DNA of 64,000 bases, taken from positions 7,501-71,500 of the forward strand of contig JABSRN010000153.1 of the NCBI GenBank assembly GCA_013214025.1. Reading direction: 5' to 3'. The notes under the pieces are model-generated. The model was given only the letters and a program-made list of their open reading frames with translations, was not told the DNA's origin and made no database searches. Source of the stretch: Polyangiaceae bacterium (GTDB taxonomy: Bacteria > Myxococcota_A > Polyangia > Polyangiales > Polyangiaceae). This document shows positions 17,262-26,706 of the stretch, piece after piece (within the stretch, counting starts at the first letter, position 1; every line of letters begins with the position of its first letter). The position numbers and the translations under genes are program-made.

Positions 17262-18191
17262 TTAGAGACCGAAGCGTGCTCGATTGTTCTCTAGAAAATC
17301 GACGTAGAATTCGCTCTCTTCGTAGGCCGGCAATTCTCCGGTCTCCACCGCGACCTCCAAGGCCCGCTTGATCTCGCCAATACGACGTGAAGGTGCCATC
17401 CCGAAGTGGGTCATCATCAACGTGCCCACGCCCTTCGGCAGCGGGGGCCTCACGGCGTCTAGTTTTGCTAACTCAGCGATGCGGCCACCCAACTCATCAA
17501 TTAACGCCACCCCTCGGCGCTTCTTTTCTGGCCGCTTGGTCGTGATGTCCGCTCGCGACAAACACATCAAATCGTCCAGTCCATCGCCCATGTCGCGCGC
17601 AAAGCGCCGAACCGCACTGTCCGTCCACGAACCATCGTATTGGCTCGCCCGTAGGTGGTGGAGGACAAGAAAACGCACCGACGATTTTAAGGCCGGATCC
17701 TGGGAGAACAAGTTCTCCCGGCGATCGGCGCGATCGAACATGCGCGCGCCCACCTCAGCATGACCGAAGAAATGGACTTCACCGTTTGGTCCGAAACTGC
17801 GGGTCTTTACCTTACCGACGTCGTGGTAGAGCGCCGCCCAGCGAACCTCAAGGCGGGCGTCAGCTTGCAACACCACCTGTTTCGTGTGCTTCCACACATC
17901 CTTGTGTCGCCACTCTCCATCGCCGAAACCCACCATTGCGGATACTTCCGGGAACAGCGCCTCGAGAACACCACCGGTCAGAAGCGCGTCAAGCCCTTCG
18001 TCCGGGTGGGGCGCCACCATCACCCGATCTAGAGATTTACGAAGTTCTTCGATACCTAGCGCACGGAGCTCGTCAGCCGACGTCAGCTGGATCGGACGGT
18101 CCGGCTCACCCTGCTCGGCGGCTGAAGCCGCTCGCTCCAGAGCGCTCATGGCCCGGTCCGTATCGACTGGTTTTTCCGATGGCTTGGGCAT
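17262..18191 (-). CDS. HD-domain protein resembling the tRNA nucleotidyltransferase C-terminal half
   Basis: The 309-residue protein starts MPKPSEKPVDT. Around residues 45-110 it has the RNA-binding-like helical region of CCA-adding/poly(A) polymerases (IEELRKSLDRVM...ALLTGGVLEALFPEV). A metal-dependent HD phosphohydrolase domain follows: HKDVWKHTKQVV, ALYHDVGKVKTRS and FFGHAEVGARMF. The N-terminal nucleotidyltransferase head is missing. In bifunctional enzymes the HD part cleaves 2',3'-cyclic phosphates or 2'-phosphates. The longer frame to 18272 has no clear signal. Divergent from the TamB-like gene. Confidence 0.8.
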   Translation of the reverse strand: MPKPSEKPVDTDRAMSALERAASAAEQGEPDRPIQLTSADELRALGIEELRKSLDRVMVAPHPDEGLDALLTGGVLEALFPEVSAMVGFGDGEWRHKDVWKHTKQVVLQADARLEVRWAALYHDVGKVKTRSFGPNGEVHFFGHAEVGARMFDRADRRENLFSQDPALKSSVRFLVLHHLRASQYDGSWTDSAVRRFARDMGDGLDDLMCLSRADITTKRPEKKRRGVALIDELGGRIAELAKLDAVRPPLPKGVGTLMMTHFGMAPSRRIGEIKRALEVAVETGELPAYEESEFYVDFLENNRARFGL

Positions 18192-18371
18192 GAATAGGAA
18201 CCAGCAGGCTGGGCTGCGCCTCGTAACACATTCTGCCTTGCCCGCCGAAACACGCTCCCGAATCTCGTCCAAGCCGCCAAATACTGAACGAACGTCCGAA
18301 AGCGGACGGGGTCGAAGGCACGAAAGCAGGCCGATCTGGGTAGGAAAAGCTACGATCGTCGAACGCCCGAG
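18192..18371. promoter_or_regulatory. Divergent intergenic region between HD gene and tamB-like gene
   Basis: The 180 bp must carry outward promoters for both genes. I find no clear -10/-35 pair and no notable inverted repeat. Confidence 0.3.
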
Positions 18372-21300
18372 ATGCCGAAAGCCAAGGAAAACGCCCTAAT
18401 CCGCGCGCGGATTCGCTTCGAGCTCGGGCAGAGCGTGGCGAGAATTTTGTGTGCTGTTTTTGCACTGCTGGGCGCCCTGCCCCTGGGCGGCGAGATGTTG
18501 GCGCGCACCGAGCGCGTGGAGCGGTGGGCCGAAATGGAGACGGCTCGGACACTGGAGCGTCTGCTGGGCATCGAAGCCAGCTACCGCGTCGAAATGCACG
18601 TCTGGCCACTGCAGGTCGTGCTGCACGATGTGCGCGTCAACTCAAGCGATGGCGGCTCGCCTGCACTGATCACGGATCGCCTCGCCGTGACACCACGATT
18701 GTTCAGCCTGCTCGCCGGTCAACTGGACGTTGGCGACATCGAAATCGACGAACCGCGGGGTCGCCTCGTCTTCGAGTCGGGCGCTCTCACCAACCTGGAC
18801 TACAAACTCCCGGAATCGGATCCCAACAGCGGCAAGCTGACGCGCTCTCCCTTCGCATCCATCAGCGTCACTGACGGCAGTTTCGATGTGAGCATCCATG
18901 GTTTGCGGGTCAAGAGTGGCACGCTCGATCTCGATGTTTTTGCCGACGCAGGACCCAGCTACGAAGTGGCGCTGCGGCTCGGCGCGAGTGAGATCACCGG
19001 CACACGGCCGGGCACTCCCGAAGAAACCGAAGAGGCGACTAACGGGACGTCGGACGACGATGCACCGAGCGCGCTCACGGGAATTTCGGGCAACGACGAT
19101 TCAGCCCCTGCCGAAGAGGGTACGCCGGCCGAGCCGGTCAATTCCAAGTCAGCTCCCACGCCCTCTGCTCGTCTGCCGCTGGTGGACGAGGACATCGTCT
19201 GTCAACTGGATCTACGAGTGCGGGCCGAACCCGGCAGCATCTTAGTACGGCGGCTCTCCCTGATCGGTTACGCCGATCTATCGGGGGACCCCGGATCGCG
19301 CCCGGCCTGTACGCCCGCTTCCTTGGCTACCCAGGCGGTGGAAACAGCCACGCCCGAGTCCGCAGATACGTCCACCACGCTCAGCTGGGATGACGGACCG
19401 GACCGTCCCAATCGTGTGTCCCTGCAACTCTCCCAGCTCCGGGTCGTGCTCGGCGAAGCGGGTCCGACTCTAATTGACGGACACATCACGGCTGAATTGC
19501 CGTCGGAACTTTCGTCCCGATTCAGAGGTCCGGAGTTCACAGGCTGGGTCGCGCTTTCCGGGGCCTTGCGCCACGATTTTAGGCGAAAATTGCCGAATTT
19601 CAGGGGAACTGTCCGCACCGGGCGCCTAAAACTCGGCACCCAGCAGTTGGCGAACGGTGCCCACATCGAACTTCGCTTAGACAACGACAAAATCTCGGCG
19701 ACAAAAATCGTGGCGCGCTACGCAAACGGCGAGGCCGTGATCACGGGGATCTCCCTCGATCCCTTCGCCAGGGGCATTCCGATCTCCGTTAAGCACGCGG
19801 ACTTGGTGGGACTGACCTTCCCCGGATTGATGCGCGACATCGACGTCACTCCCGATACCGTCGTGCGCTGGGATCTGGATCACGTGGTGTTGAAGAGCTT
19901 TCACGGCACTATCTCCCCGCTACAGATTGCGGGCGATCTGAGCGCGGACACATCCGACTTCGAAATTTTCGACCGCGCCTTCTACTCGCCTGCACGACAG
20001 CACATGTTTGGCATCGCGCCCGACGTGTCCTTGGTCGGCCGCTTCAAGGTCACCGGCGACTCTGTTCAGTTCCTGAACATGACCGCCCGCTTCGGCAAAA
20101 GTACGGTCAAGACTTCTGTCTCCATCGGTTTCGACAATCAGCTCTGGGTCAAGGTGGAAGAGGGCACGCAGATCCACCTCGCCGAGACTAGCCCGCTGGT
20201 GACCATCCCCGTTTCCGGGGTACTGGAGATTCAATCCAGTCTGGCGGGACTGGCCAGCAATCCACTAATGACCGGCAATCTCCGAATCAAGAATCTCGTC
20301 TTCGGAGGATTTCCGGTCGGCGACATTGGAAAAGCCAAGCTGAAGTTCGAACCGCTCAAGGTGAATCTAACCGAGCTCGTAGGCAAGGCTGGCAATAGCC
20401 AATACTCCATCGCTAGAGCGCGATTCGACTTCGACACCGCAGCAGCCATCAAACTCGACGCTGTAGTGCGCAGCGAATCCATGGATATCCGGGACTTCTT
20501 CGGAATGTTAAATTTCGAATCCGATCCTCGTTGGAACAGCGTGACCGGCCGCTCCGACCTAAGCGCCAAAATTCAGTACGTTCTGGGCGGGCCGGAAGAT
20601 CCATGCAAAACAGGGAATCTTACGGTGGATGGCGAATTCGACTTCGCTCCCCTCAATATGTTCGGGGAACACTACGACACCGCAGCCCTGCCCTTTCACC
20701 TCGCTTGGCGGGACATCGACGCCGGCAATCGCGGATTCGATCTGGATGTGCCCAGTCTGACGCTCACTAAAGGCAGCGGAACGATGCTGGGGTCGGCGCG
20801 GGTCCGCAGCGGCGGCAAGCTTCAAGCTCACGTCATTGCGACGGGCATTCCGGTCTCCCACATCCAAGCATTGGGTACCATGGCCCAAGGTGTCGATGGC
20901 TATGTGAATGTGGTTGCCGAGGCCGCTGGCACCCTCAACTCGCCGTCCGTCAGCGCGACCGGCAGCATCACGGAACTTCGGGTGGGCCGCAAAACACTTC
21001 CGCCTTCTAGTTTTTCCGGAAGTTTGCGCCCGATCGCGGTCGCCGCGGCCTCGGCGAAGAAGACGGCCTGTGGACAACCCATAGCACCTCCGTTTGATCG
21101 CGCCGACTACGACGCCGACGAGAGCCAGGGCACGTTCCACATGAACGCCAAACTGTATGGCGGGCAGATCCAGTTTCATGATCTGCGAGTGAGTTACCAA
21201 CGCAGGAAGCGCCTCTGGGGCACTATCGATTTTGCTGCGGCAGATCTCGGCGCAGCCCTCGAACTGACCCCTCAGGCAGCCTTGGTCGATCGGGCGACCA

Positions 21301-22976
21301 GCGGTGCGCTCAGCGGTCAGCTGGAGATCGAATCCTTGCCCCTCGATCGAATGGCTCTAGCTAAGGGGCGCGCGAACATATCTGAGATGTGGTTGGACTC
21401 GGCAGGCACACGAATCGAGCTACTCGCCGCAACCCAAGTAGAGCAAGCCCAAGGAACCATCGAGTTCCAGAAGTTGCTCCTCGGGGTCACGCGCGCCGGG
21501 CATCAGGCGAAACTTAACGTCAACGGCTCCCTACTCAAGCTGCACCAGAAGCCTGCCGCCAATCTCGACTTTGCCTTGCACGGCATCAATTTGGCAAGCC
21601 TGACCGCACTGATCCCCGGAGCCGAACGAAGTGCAGGAGTGTTATCCGGACATCTGCATGTGGAAGGTCCACTGACGTCACTCTCCCAGAGCGGCGAGTT
21701 CCGACTGAAGAAGGGCGAAATCGCGATGCGCGGCTTCCCCGCAGCGCTGCGCGACCTAAACATCGTATTGCTAATGCAAAAAGGCGAACTAAAAATCACA
21801 GAGGGTTCCGCGCTCGTCGGCGGCGGTACCCTCACGCTCTCTGGACGGGCCCCCATCCGCAACTCCAAACTCGGTGCCGCGCGCGGGAAGCTAGTTGCCC
21901 GCAACGTGTCGCTGCCGCTGGGGAGTGGACTGCAAATGAACACCCACGCGGATCTCGATTTGAGCTGGCATCCCCAAGCCGAAGGCAACCTGGGCCGGGG
22001 TCCGCTCCCTCGAGTGAGCGGCGTCGTAACACTGCAAAGCTTTGAGTACTCCCGACCTGTGACGATGGCAGCAGACATCTCTTCGCTTGCCGGGCGGGGG
22101 AAACGCACCAGCTTTGAAGCCTACGACCCCGCCAACGATCACGTAGCCTTCCACCTCAACATCCGCGCCGCTAAAACCCTGCGTTTGAATAACAACCTGA
22201 TCGAAGCCGAACTCAAGCTGGCCGAACCGGGACTGCTACTGACCGGTACGGATCAGCGCTTCGGCATGCGGGGCCGGATGGCGATCGTTCAGGGTGGACG
22301 CATTCGCCTACGACGAAATGAATTCGAAATTCAGCAGGGGCACATCCGATTTGACGACCCGACCCGAATCGCCCCCCAGGTGGACGTCACCGCCGTCACC
22401 GAATACCGGCGTTACAACACCGCCGCGAGCACCACGGGTAGCACAGATGGCACCGCATCTAGCGGCAGCGCGACCAGCGGGCTTTGGCGAATCACACTCC
22501 GGGCCCATGGCGATGCGGACAAGCTAAAGATCGACCTCTCCAGCGAACCCAATCTGTCCCAAGACGATATCTTCCTGTTGCTCACGCTCGGTCTGACTCG
22601 CACCGAACTCGAGCAAGCCCAGTCCGCGAGCGTCGGCAGCAGCATGGCTCTCGAAGCGCTCGGCTCGATCACCGGCGCCGACCAAGCCGTCACCAGCGCT
22701 ATCCCCGTCATCGACGAATTTAGCGTCGGCAGCAGGTACTCGTCCAAGTCGGGCCGTACCGAACCCACCGTCACTATCGGAAAGCGCCTGACCGAGCGCA
22801 TCCGGGCCCTTGTGACCAGCAGCGTCAGCGACTCCCGAGAGGTGCGGTCCAACCTGGAGTGGCGGCTCAAGCCGGGCCTCAGCGTGGAGAGCTCCTATGA
22901 CAACGTAAATGATATCTCCAGCTCCGCCCTGGGTAACCTGGGTGCTGACATCCGGTGGCGCCTGGAGTTCGAGTAG
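18372..22976 (+). CDS. tamB: TamB-like translocation/assembly module protein
   Basis: The 1534-residue protein has an N-terminal membrane anchor (about 17-35, VARILCAVFALLGALPLGG), then long repetitive beta-rich AsmA/TamB-type sequence. The typical C-terminal TamB domain (DUF490) runs about 1200-1534. Characteristic text near the end is QDDIFLLLTLGLTRTELEQ, VTIGKRLTERIRALVTSSV and DIRWRLEFE. TamB-class proteins span the periplasm and assist outer-membrane protein assembly or phospholipid transport. An acidic low-complexity loop (about 215-270) and an Ala/Ser/Thr/Gly loop (about 1340-1365) interrupt the repeats. No TamA/BamA gene is adjacent in the window. Confidence 0.88.
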   Translation: MPKAKENALIRARIRFELGQSVARILCAVFALLGALPLGGEMLARTERVERWAEMETARTLERLLGIEASYRVEMHVWPLQVVLHDVRVNSSDGGSPALITDRLAVTPRLFSLLAGQLDVGDIEIDEPRGRLVFESGALTNLDYKLPESDPNSGKLTRSPFASISVTDGSFDVSIHGLRVKSGTLDLDVFADAGPSYEVALRLGASEITGTRPGTPEETEEATNGTSDDDAPSALTGISGNDDSAPAEEGTPAEPVNSKSAPTPSARLPLVDEDIVCQLDLRVRAEPGSILVRRLSLIGYADLSGDPGSRPACTPASLATQAVETATPESADTSTTLSWDDGPDRPNRVSLQLSQLRVVLGEAGPTLIDGHITAELPSELSSRFRGPEFTGWVALSGALRHDFRRKLPNFRGTVRTGRLKLGTQQLANGAHIELRLDNDKISATKIVARYANGEAVITGISLDPFARGIPISVKHADLVGLTFPGLMRDIDVTPDTVVRWDLDHVVLKSFHGTISPLQIAGDLSADTSDFEIFDRAFYSPARQHMFGIAPDVSLVGRFKVTGDSVQFLNMTARFGKSTVKTSVSIGFDNQLWVKVEEGTQIHLAETSPLVTIPVSGVLEIQSSLAGLASNPLMTGNLRIKNLVFGGFPVGDIGKAKLKFEPLKVNLTELVGKAGNSQYSIARARFDFDTAAAIKLDAVVRSESMDIRDFFGMLNFESDPRWNSVTGRSDLSAKIQYVLGGPEDPCKTGNLTVDGEFDFAPLNMFGEHYDTAALPFHLAWRDIDAGNRGFDLDVPSLTLTKGSGTMLGSARVRSGGKLQAHVIATGIPVSHIQALGTMAQGVDGYVNVVAEAAGTLNSPSVSATGSITELRVGRKTLPPSSFSGSLRPIAVAAASAKKTACGQPIAPPFDRADYDADESQGTFHMNAKLYGGQIQFHDLRVSYQRRKRLWGTIDFAAADLGAALELTPQAALVDRATSGALSGQLEIESLPLDRMALAKGRANISEMWLDSAGTRIELLAATQVEQAQGTIEFQKLLLGVTRAGHQAKLNVNGSLLKLHQKPAANLDFALHGINLASLTALIPGAERSAGVLSGHLHVEGPLTSLSQSGEFRLKKGEIAMRGFPAALRDLNIVLLMQKGELKITEGSALVGGGTLTLSGRAPIRNSKLGAARGKLVARNVSLPLGSGLQMNTHADLDLSWHPQAEGNLGRGPLPRVSGVVTLQSFEYSRPVTMAADISSLAGRGKRTSFEAYDPANDHVAFHLNIRAAKTLRLNNNLIEAELKLAEPGLLLTGTDQRFGMRGRMAIVQGGRIRLRRNEFEIQQGHIRFDDPTRIAPQVDVTAVTEYRRYNTAASTTGSTDGTASSGSATSGLWRITLRAHGDADKLKIDLSSEPNLSQDDIFLLLTLGLTRTELEQAQSASVGSSMALEALGSITGADQAVTSAIPVIDEFSVGSRYSSKSGRTEPTVTIGKRLTERIRALVTSSVSDSREVRSNLEWRLKPGLSVESSYDNVNDISSSALGNLGADIRWRLEFE

Positions 22977-23060
22977 ACAACGGGACAACGCGGTGATTTC
23001 CTGCCCCCCGGACCGATTACCCTGGAAGACCTCAGCTCATTAGGGCTAGGGTCCGCCGCC

Positions 23061-23423
23061 GTGAGAGTCCGACTTGCCCGTGAGTACCGTTTCGAAGCGG
23101 CGCATCGATTGCCGAAGGTGCCTGAAGGGCACCGCTGTGCCCGGCTTCACGGTCATAGTTTTCGGGTCGAGCTATTCATTACCGGCGAAGTGGATCCCGA
23201 GAGTGGTTGGCTCATCGATTACTTCGAAATGGACGAGGCCTGGAAGCCGCTGCACGAGCAGCTCGACCACTACTACTTGAACGAAGTGCCGGGGCTGGAG
23301 AACCCGACGAGCGAGAACTTGGCTCACTGGATCTGGACCCGCATGAGCCCGCGGCTGCCACTTTCTCGCGTGACTATCCACGAGACTTGCGACGCCCGTT
23401 GCGAATACGACGGACCCAGCTGA
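23061..23423 (+). CDS. queD: 6-carboxy-5,6,7,8-tetrahydropterin synthase
   Basis: The 120-residue enzyme makes 6-carboxytetrahydropterin from dihydroneopterin triphosphate in queuosine/7-deazaguanine synthesis. Zinc ligands are His15 (FEAAHRLP) and His30/His32 (RLHGHSF); the catalytic Cys is Cys26 (HRCARLHGH). [13 protein letters not shown] and [15 protein letters not shown] are family signatures. Start is GTG. The next pathway enzyme, QueE, is at 58257-58973, so the genes are in the same neighbourhood but not one operon. Confidence 0.93.
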   Translation: MRVRLAREYRFEAAHRLPKVPEGHRCARLHGHSFRVELFITGEVDPESGWLIDYFEMDEAWKPLHEQLDHYYLNEVPGLENPTSENLAHWIWTRMSPRLPLSRVTIHETCDARCEYDGPS

Positions 23424-23474
23424 AGCTCGGGGGGTCGGTAGCGACTCTTGCTGGCGCCGGAGTTATCGGACGCT

Positions 23475-24146
23475 TCAGAGCGTGGGCATCTCATCACACA
23501 GCGCCCCGCTGGGGCCGCGTGCCTGTCGATTCTCGAATGCGATAGGGCACGGTGCAGGCTCCAGCCATGTCTCGGCGAACTCAAGTGCCAGCGGACTATC
23601 CCACTTGCGCACACCATCGAAGCGCGCGCGGATTATCCCTGCTGGATCGACAAACCAGGTCTCGGGAAACAACTTCGTGCCATAGACATCGGAAACGATT
23701 TTCGCCTCAGGATCCATGAGTGTGATGAAGGGCACCGCATCTCCCCCCAGTACAGACTGAAGAGTGGAACGGATGTCTTCCGCAGACTCATCCGTCGAAA
23801 TAGTCAGCACCACCACATCTCCGCGGCGCTGGACTAGCTCGGCGTATTTCGCCAGTGCCGGCATTTCCTCAAGGCAGGGAGCGCAGGTCTTGGTCCAAAA
23901 ATTCAGAATCACCTCGCGACCGCGAAAATCAGAGAGTTTGACGGGCTTGCCGTCAAGATCCGGCAACTCGAAGTCTGGCGCCTGCCGATTTCTGCCTGCG
24001 TAGTCCGGAGTCATGGCGCACACCGCCGAACATGTCCGGCGGAGTTCCCCGTCACGCCCGGAAGCCACGAAGGAATAGGCAGCAATGGCCGCCACGACCA
24101 CGAAGGCGAGCTGGATGGCTCCGATGGCTTGGGGCTTGGTGTCCAT
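23475..24146 (-). CDS. TlpA/ResA-like membrane-anchored thioredoxin-fold protein
   Basis: A 223-residue protein with an N-terminal membrane anchor (about 9-28) and an extracytoplasmic thioredoxin-fold domain. The redox motif is TKTCAPCLEEMP (CAPC), preceded by APDFELPDLDGKPVKLSDFRGREVILNFW. It probably reduces or oxidises periplasmic disulphides. Extra cysteines occur before the domain (RTCSAVCAM) and in the C-terminal tail (EPAPCPIAF, GALCDEM), which is unusual for TlpA proteins. Divergent from another thioredoxin-like gene. Confidence 0.85.
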   Translation of the reverse strand: MDTKPQAIGAIQLAFVVVAAIAAYSFVASGRDGELRRTCSAVCAMTPDYAGRNRQAPDFELPDLDGKPVKLSDFRGREVILNFWTKTCAPCLEEMPALAKYAELVQRRGDVVVLTISTDESAEDIRSTLQSVLGGDAVPFITLMDPEAKIVSDVYGTKLFPETWFVDPAGIIRARFDGVRKWDSPLALEFAETWLEPAPCPIAFENRQARGPSGALCDEMPTL

Positions 24147-24290
24147 GGGCCTTCTGATAGCACTTTCTCCAGCATCGGGTCAGGAGAGCGCGGCTCCCGT
24201 GCCAAATGCCAGCTTGCCGAAGGCACATTCAGCTATGACTGACACCTCAGCTGGAACTATCGGCTCTCCCACCTCGTATATGCATCGACC
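24147..24290. promoter_or_regulatory. Shared upstream region of two divergent thioredoxin-like genes
   Basis: A 144-bp divergent intergenic stretch. No operator-like palindrome or convincing -10/-35 pair is evident to me. Confidence 0.3.
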
Positions 24291-24851
24291 ATGAGCCCGA
24301 GCGAAACGCCGAAGCCGGAGAGGAGTGCCACCCCTCAAACTCACTCCCGCCGCAGCCGTCTGAAGGCATGGGCTCGGGATCTAGGCTTACTGGCTTTCGT
24401 CTTCTTCGCCATCAGCGCTTGGCAGTCGCGGAATACGGTCGACTCAGGGCAGGCGGCTCCGGATTTTCGCCTTTCCAGCGTCGACGGCAAGCAAGTCCAG
24501 CTCTCGGACTTTCGCGGCCAGCGCGTCTTGCTGCATTTTTGGGCGACCTGGTGTGGCGTGTGTCGAGCCGAGCTCGGCTCCCTCAACGCCCTCCACGACG
24601 GGCTCGGGAGCGACGAAAAACTGCTTACGATCCTGAGCCCAGACTGTTCTCTCGCCGACGCGCGTGCCTTCGTTCAAGAACACGGGATCCGCTATACTGT
24701 GCTGCTCAGCGACCCGTCCACGACCCAGGCTTATCGGCTCCGCAGCTACCCGACGAACTACTATGTAGATGCGCTCGGGCAGATCGATGCGGCAACCGTG
24801 GGCATGTCCAACCGAATCGCTATGGGCACACGACTGCGACTCGCGCGCTAG
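24291..24851 (+). CDS. Membrane-anchored thioredoxin-like protein (redoxin, CGVC)
   Basis: The 186-residue protein has a basic N terminus, a single membrane segment (about 29-46, DLGLLAFVFFAISAW) and a redoxin domain: APDFRLSSVDGKQVQLSDFRGQRVLLHFWATWCGVCRAE. The active-site motif is CGVC, resembling ScsD/TlpA-type suppressor or cytochrome-maturation thioredoxins. It is shorter than its divergent neighbour and lacks that protein's extra cysteines. Probably acts on periplasmic thiols; the partner is unknown. Confidence 0.85.
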   Translation: MSPSETPKPERSATPQTHSRRSRLKAWARDLGLLAFVFFAISAWQSRNTVDSGQAAPDFRLSSVDGKQVQLSDFRGQRVLLHFWATWCGVCRAELGSLNALHDGLGSDEKLLTILSPDCSLADARAFVQEHGIRYTVLLSDPSTTQAYRLRSYPTNYYVDALGQIDAATVGMSNRIAMGTRLRLAR

Positions 24852-25458
24852 CCCAGCCGCCGTGAAGCTCCGCCGCCAACGCGCAGGGTCTGGCAACGCC
24901 AATCCGAGCTCAGAGCCCTAGCTGAGCGCTAACGTGCCGGATTCTCCGGCCACCACATCCCGCCGACAGATGTATGCTCTCATGCTACATGTGTGTCGCG
25001 CTCGTTATTGTACGCGCACACGGCAACAAGCGATGCCCCGCCCCGGGACAGACCGTTCCGTTCCGGGTCGCTCCCGATCGCCGCCCGCTCGCAGCAGCGA
25101 ACCCTTGGCGTCAGGACACAGCCCCAATCCCAACCGCCTATCACGAAGAATCCCCAAAGCGGAAGTCACCGATCCGTTCCGGGTCACGGACAGGCACCAG
25201 CCCGGCCTTGTCTGCGACCCGTTGTCGTGTGGACGCCGTACCAATCCAACACGCGGCGACGCGACAATCACCAAAGCAGAACGGCATTTCCTGATTTGTG
25301 TTGGCTCGGTGTCAACACGGTACAGCCGCGGACAAAATTTATCGAATCGTGTTCAAGCATTCGGCGCCCACGCCGTTCAGCTGAATGTCCCCAACGCCGC
25401 GCCCTCGGTTGATTCCCCTTCCGCCAGGGCAGGGAGCCGGCGTGTTTTTGGTCACCCT
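24852..25458. other. Gene-poor 0.6-kb region before a lipoprotein gene
   Basis: Open frames exist but their translations are Arg/Pro/Ser-rich and not protein-like. The frame open from 24934 continues into the lipoprotein but its first 175 codons look noncoding. A 13-bp direct repeat, TCCGTTCCGGGTC, occurs at 25057-25069 and 25173-25185. A small hairpin (GTGTTG...CAACAC) lies at 25297-25317. No RNA gene is recognised. Confidence 0.45.
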
Positions 25459-26706
25459 ATGGTTGCTAGTGTACAGATGCGCCACAGCTTCGCTGTGCTT
25501 GGATCCCTGCTCGCCCTGATTTGTCTCGGCGGCTGCGGTAACACGCCAACCGATCCAGACCCCGCGTATTCCATAGAATCCCGAACACCAGGAATTGCAG
25601 AACAGCGTTTCGGTAAGTGGATGGAAGGCTCCGTACGGGCCCGGAGCGCGGGCGTCGACGGTCTCTACTACGCCTACTACGATACCGATACCTCCACGCC
25701 CACTCATCTATCGCCGATGATTTCGGCTGAGGTGTTGCGATATCGCCTGGGCCTCGGCGAGATCGCGGCAGCGCGCGAGATAGGCGAAGCCTTACTGCCT
25801 TGGCAGGCTCAAATCAGCGCGGACACCCGACGATCCCGCAACGCCGGAGCCTACCCCTCCGAGATTGCAGCACGCGAAGACGGGAGCTTCGAGGCTCGCT
25901 ACTTGTACGACTCCTACGACAGCCTCGCGGTCGCCGAAGCGCTGCTTGATCTGTTCGATGCTACTTCTGATGTGCGCTACCTCAAATCCGCGGAGCGGGT
26001 CGGCAGCTGGATTCGCGATGTGATGAGCCAGGGTGACACGTTCGCATTGTGGCTGAGCAATCTCGACGCACCCATGAAAGCGGTCACCGACGCAGGGGAT
26101 TTCGACAATCGAATTGCCGTCGGACGCACACTGTTTTTCCTGCCAACACTTCATCGCCTCAGCGAGCGGACGGGAGATGAGAGTTACGCTGCCTTGGCAT
26201 CCCGTGCCGCCACTTGGCTGCTCGACGCGCAAACCCCCAGCGGGGCGTTCTACGACCACTACGATCCCGGCTACCCACCTGTCGCTTTTGATCCCGATCG
26301 ATTTGCTCCCTTTGGTAGCGACGGTTCCGTGGTCGCTGACGATTCCCTCCGAGCAGGTCTTGCCGCATGGCAGCTGGGCTACACCGATGCCGCGGACTCC
26401 CTAGCCGACTGGGTCCCCGATGCCAGCGGCGGTGTGCCGGGCTACCTGAGCCTCGCCAACGGAGGAGAGCACTTTCCGGGGGCGAACATCCCCTACCACG
26501 ACGTGATCTCCAGCTCCTTGCACGCAGCCCTGATTGAACGCAATGGCGGCGATGCCAGCGAAGCGCGAGAGTTTGTTCTCGGTCTGCAGGACGCCGACGG
26601 CGGGTGGCACTGGGGGTGGACCGTCGACGCTCCCGAGGTCGTGGGAACGCTGCAATCGACGCTCACGGGTCTATGGGCCTTCGTCGATCTGCTACCCCAA
26701 GGTTAG
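25459..26706 (+). CDS. Lipoprotein with predicted helical toroid (terpenoid-cyclase/six-hairpin-like) domain
   Basis: A 415-residue protein begins MVASVQMRHSFAVLGSLLAL and continues ICLGGC, a lipobox with Cys26 (Cys20 if the ATG at 25477 is used). The rest is a series of paired helices typical of alpha/alpha toroids: SLAVAEALLDLFDATSDVRYL, RTLFFLPTLHRLSERTGDESY, AALASRAATWLLDAQTPSGAFYDHYDPGYP, and a final QDADGGWHWGW repeat like those of squalene-cyclase/prenyltransferase and glycosidase toroids. Likely an outer-membrane-attached polysaccharide- or peptide-processing protein; no catalytic residues can be assigned. Its stop overlaps the convergent radical SAM stop. Confidence 0.7.
   Translation: MVASVQMRHSFAVLGSLLALICLGGCGNTPTDPDPAYSIESRTPGIAEQRFGKWMEGSVRARSAGVDGLYYAYYDTDTSTPTHLSPMISAEVLRYRLGLGEIAAAREIGEALLPWQAQISADTRRSRNAGAYPSEIAAREDGSFEARYLYDSYDSLAVAEALLDLFDATSDVRYLKSAERVGSWIRDVMSQGDTFALWLSNLDAPMKAVTDAGDFDNRIAVGRTLFFLPTLHRLSERTGDESYAALASRAATWLLDAQTPSGAFYDHYDPGYPPVAFDPDRFAPFGSDGSVVADDSLRAGLAAWQLGYTDAADSLADWVPDASGGVPGYLSLANGGEHFPGANIPYHDVISSSLHAALIERNGGDASEAREFVLGLQDADGGWHWGWTVDAPEVVGTLQSTLTGLWAFVDLLPQG

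Noticed and set aside
24085-24294. 69-codon plus-strand frame overlapping the thioredoxin gene start and ending at ATGA before the next gene
   Set aside because: The ATGA overlap and a signal-like stretch are tempting. However, it is antisense to the start of the CAPC protein and has no recognised domain. Treated as a shadow unless expression is shown.
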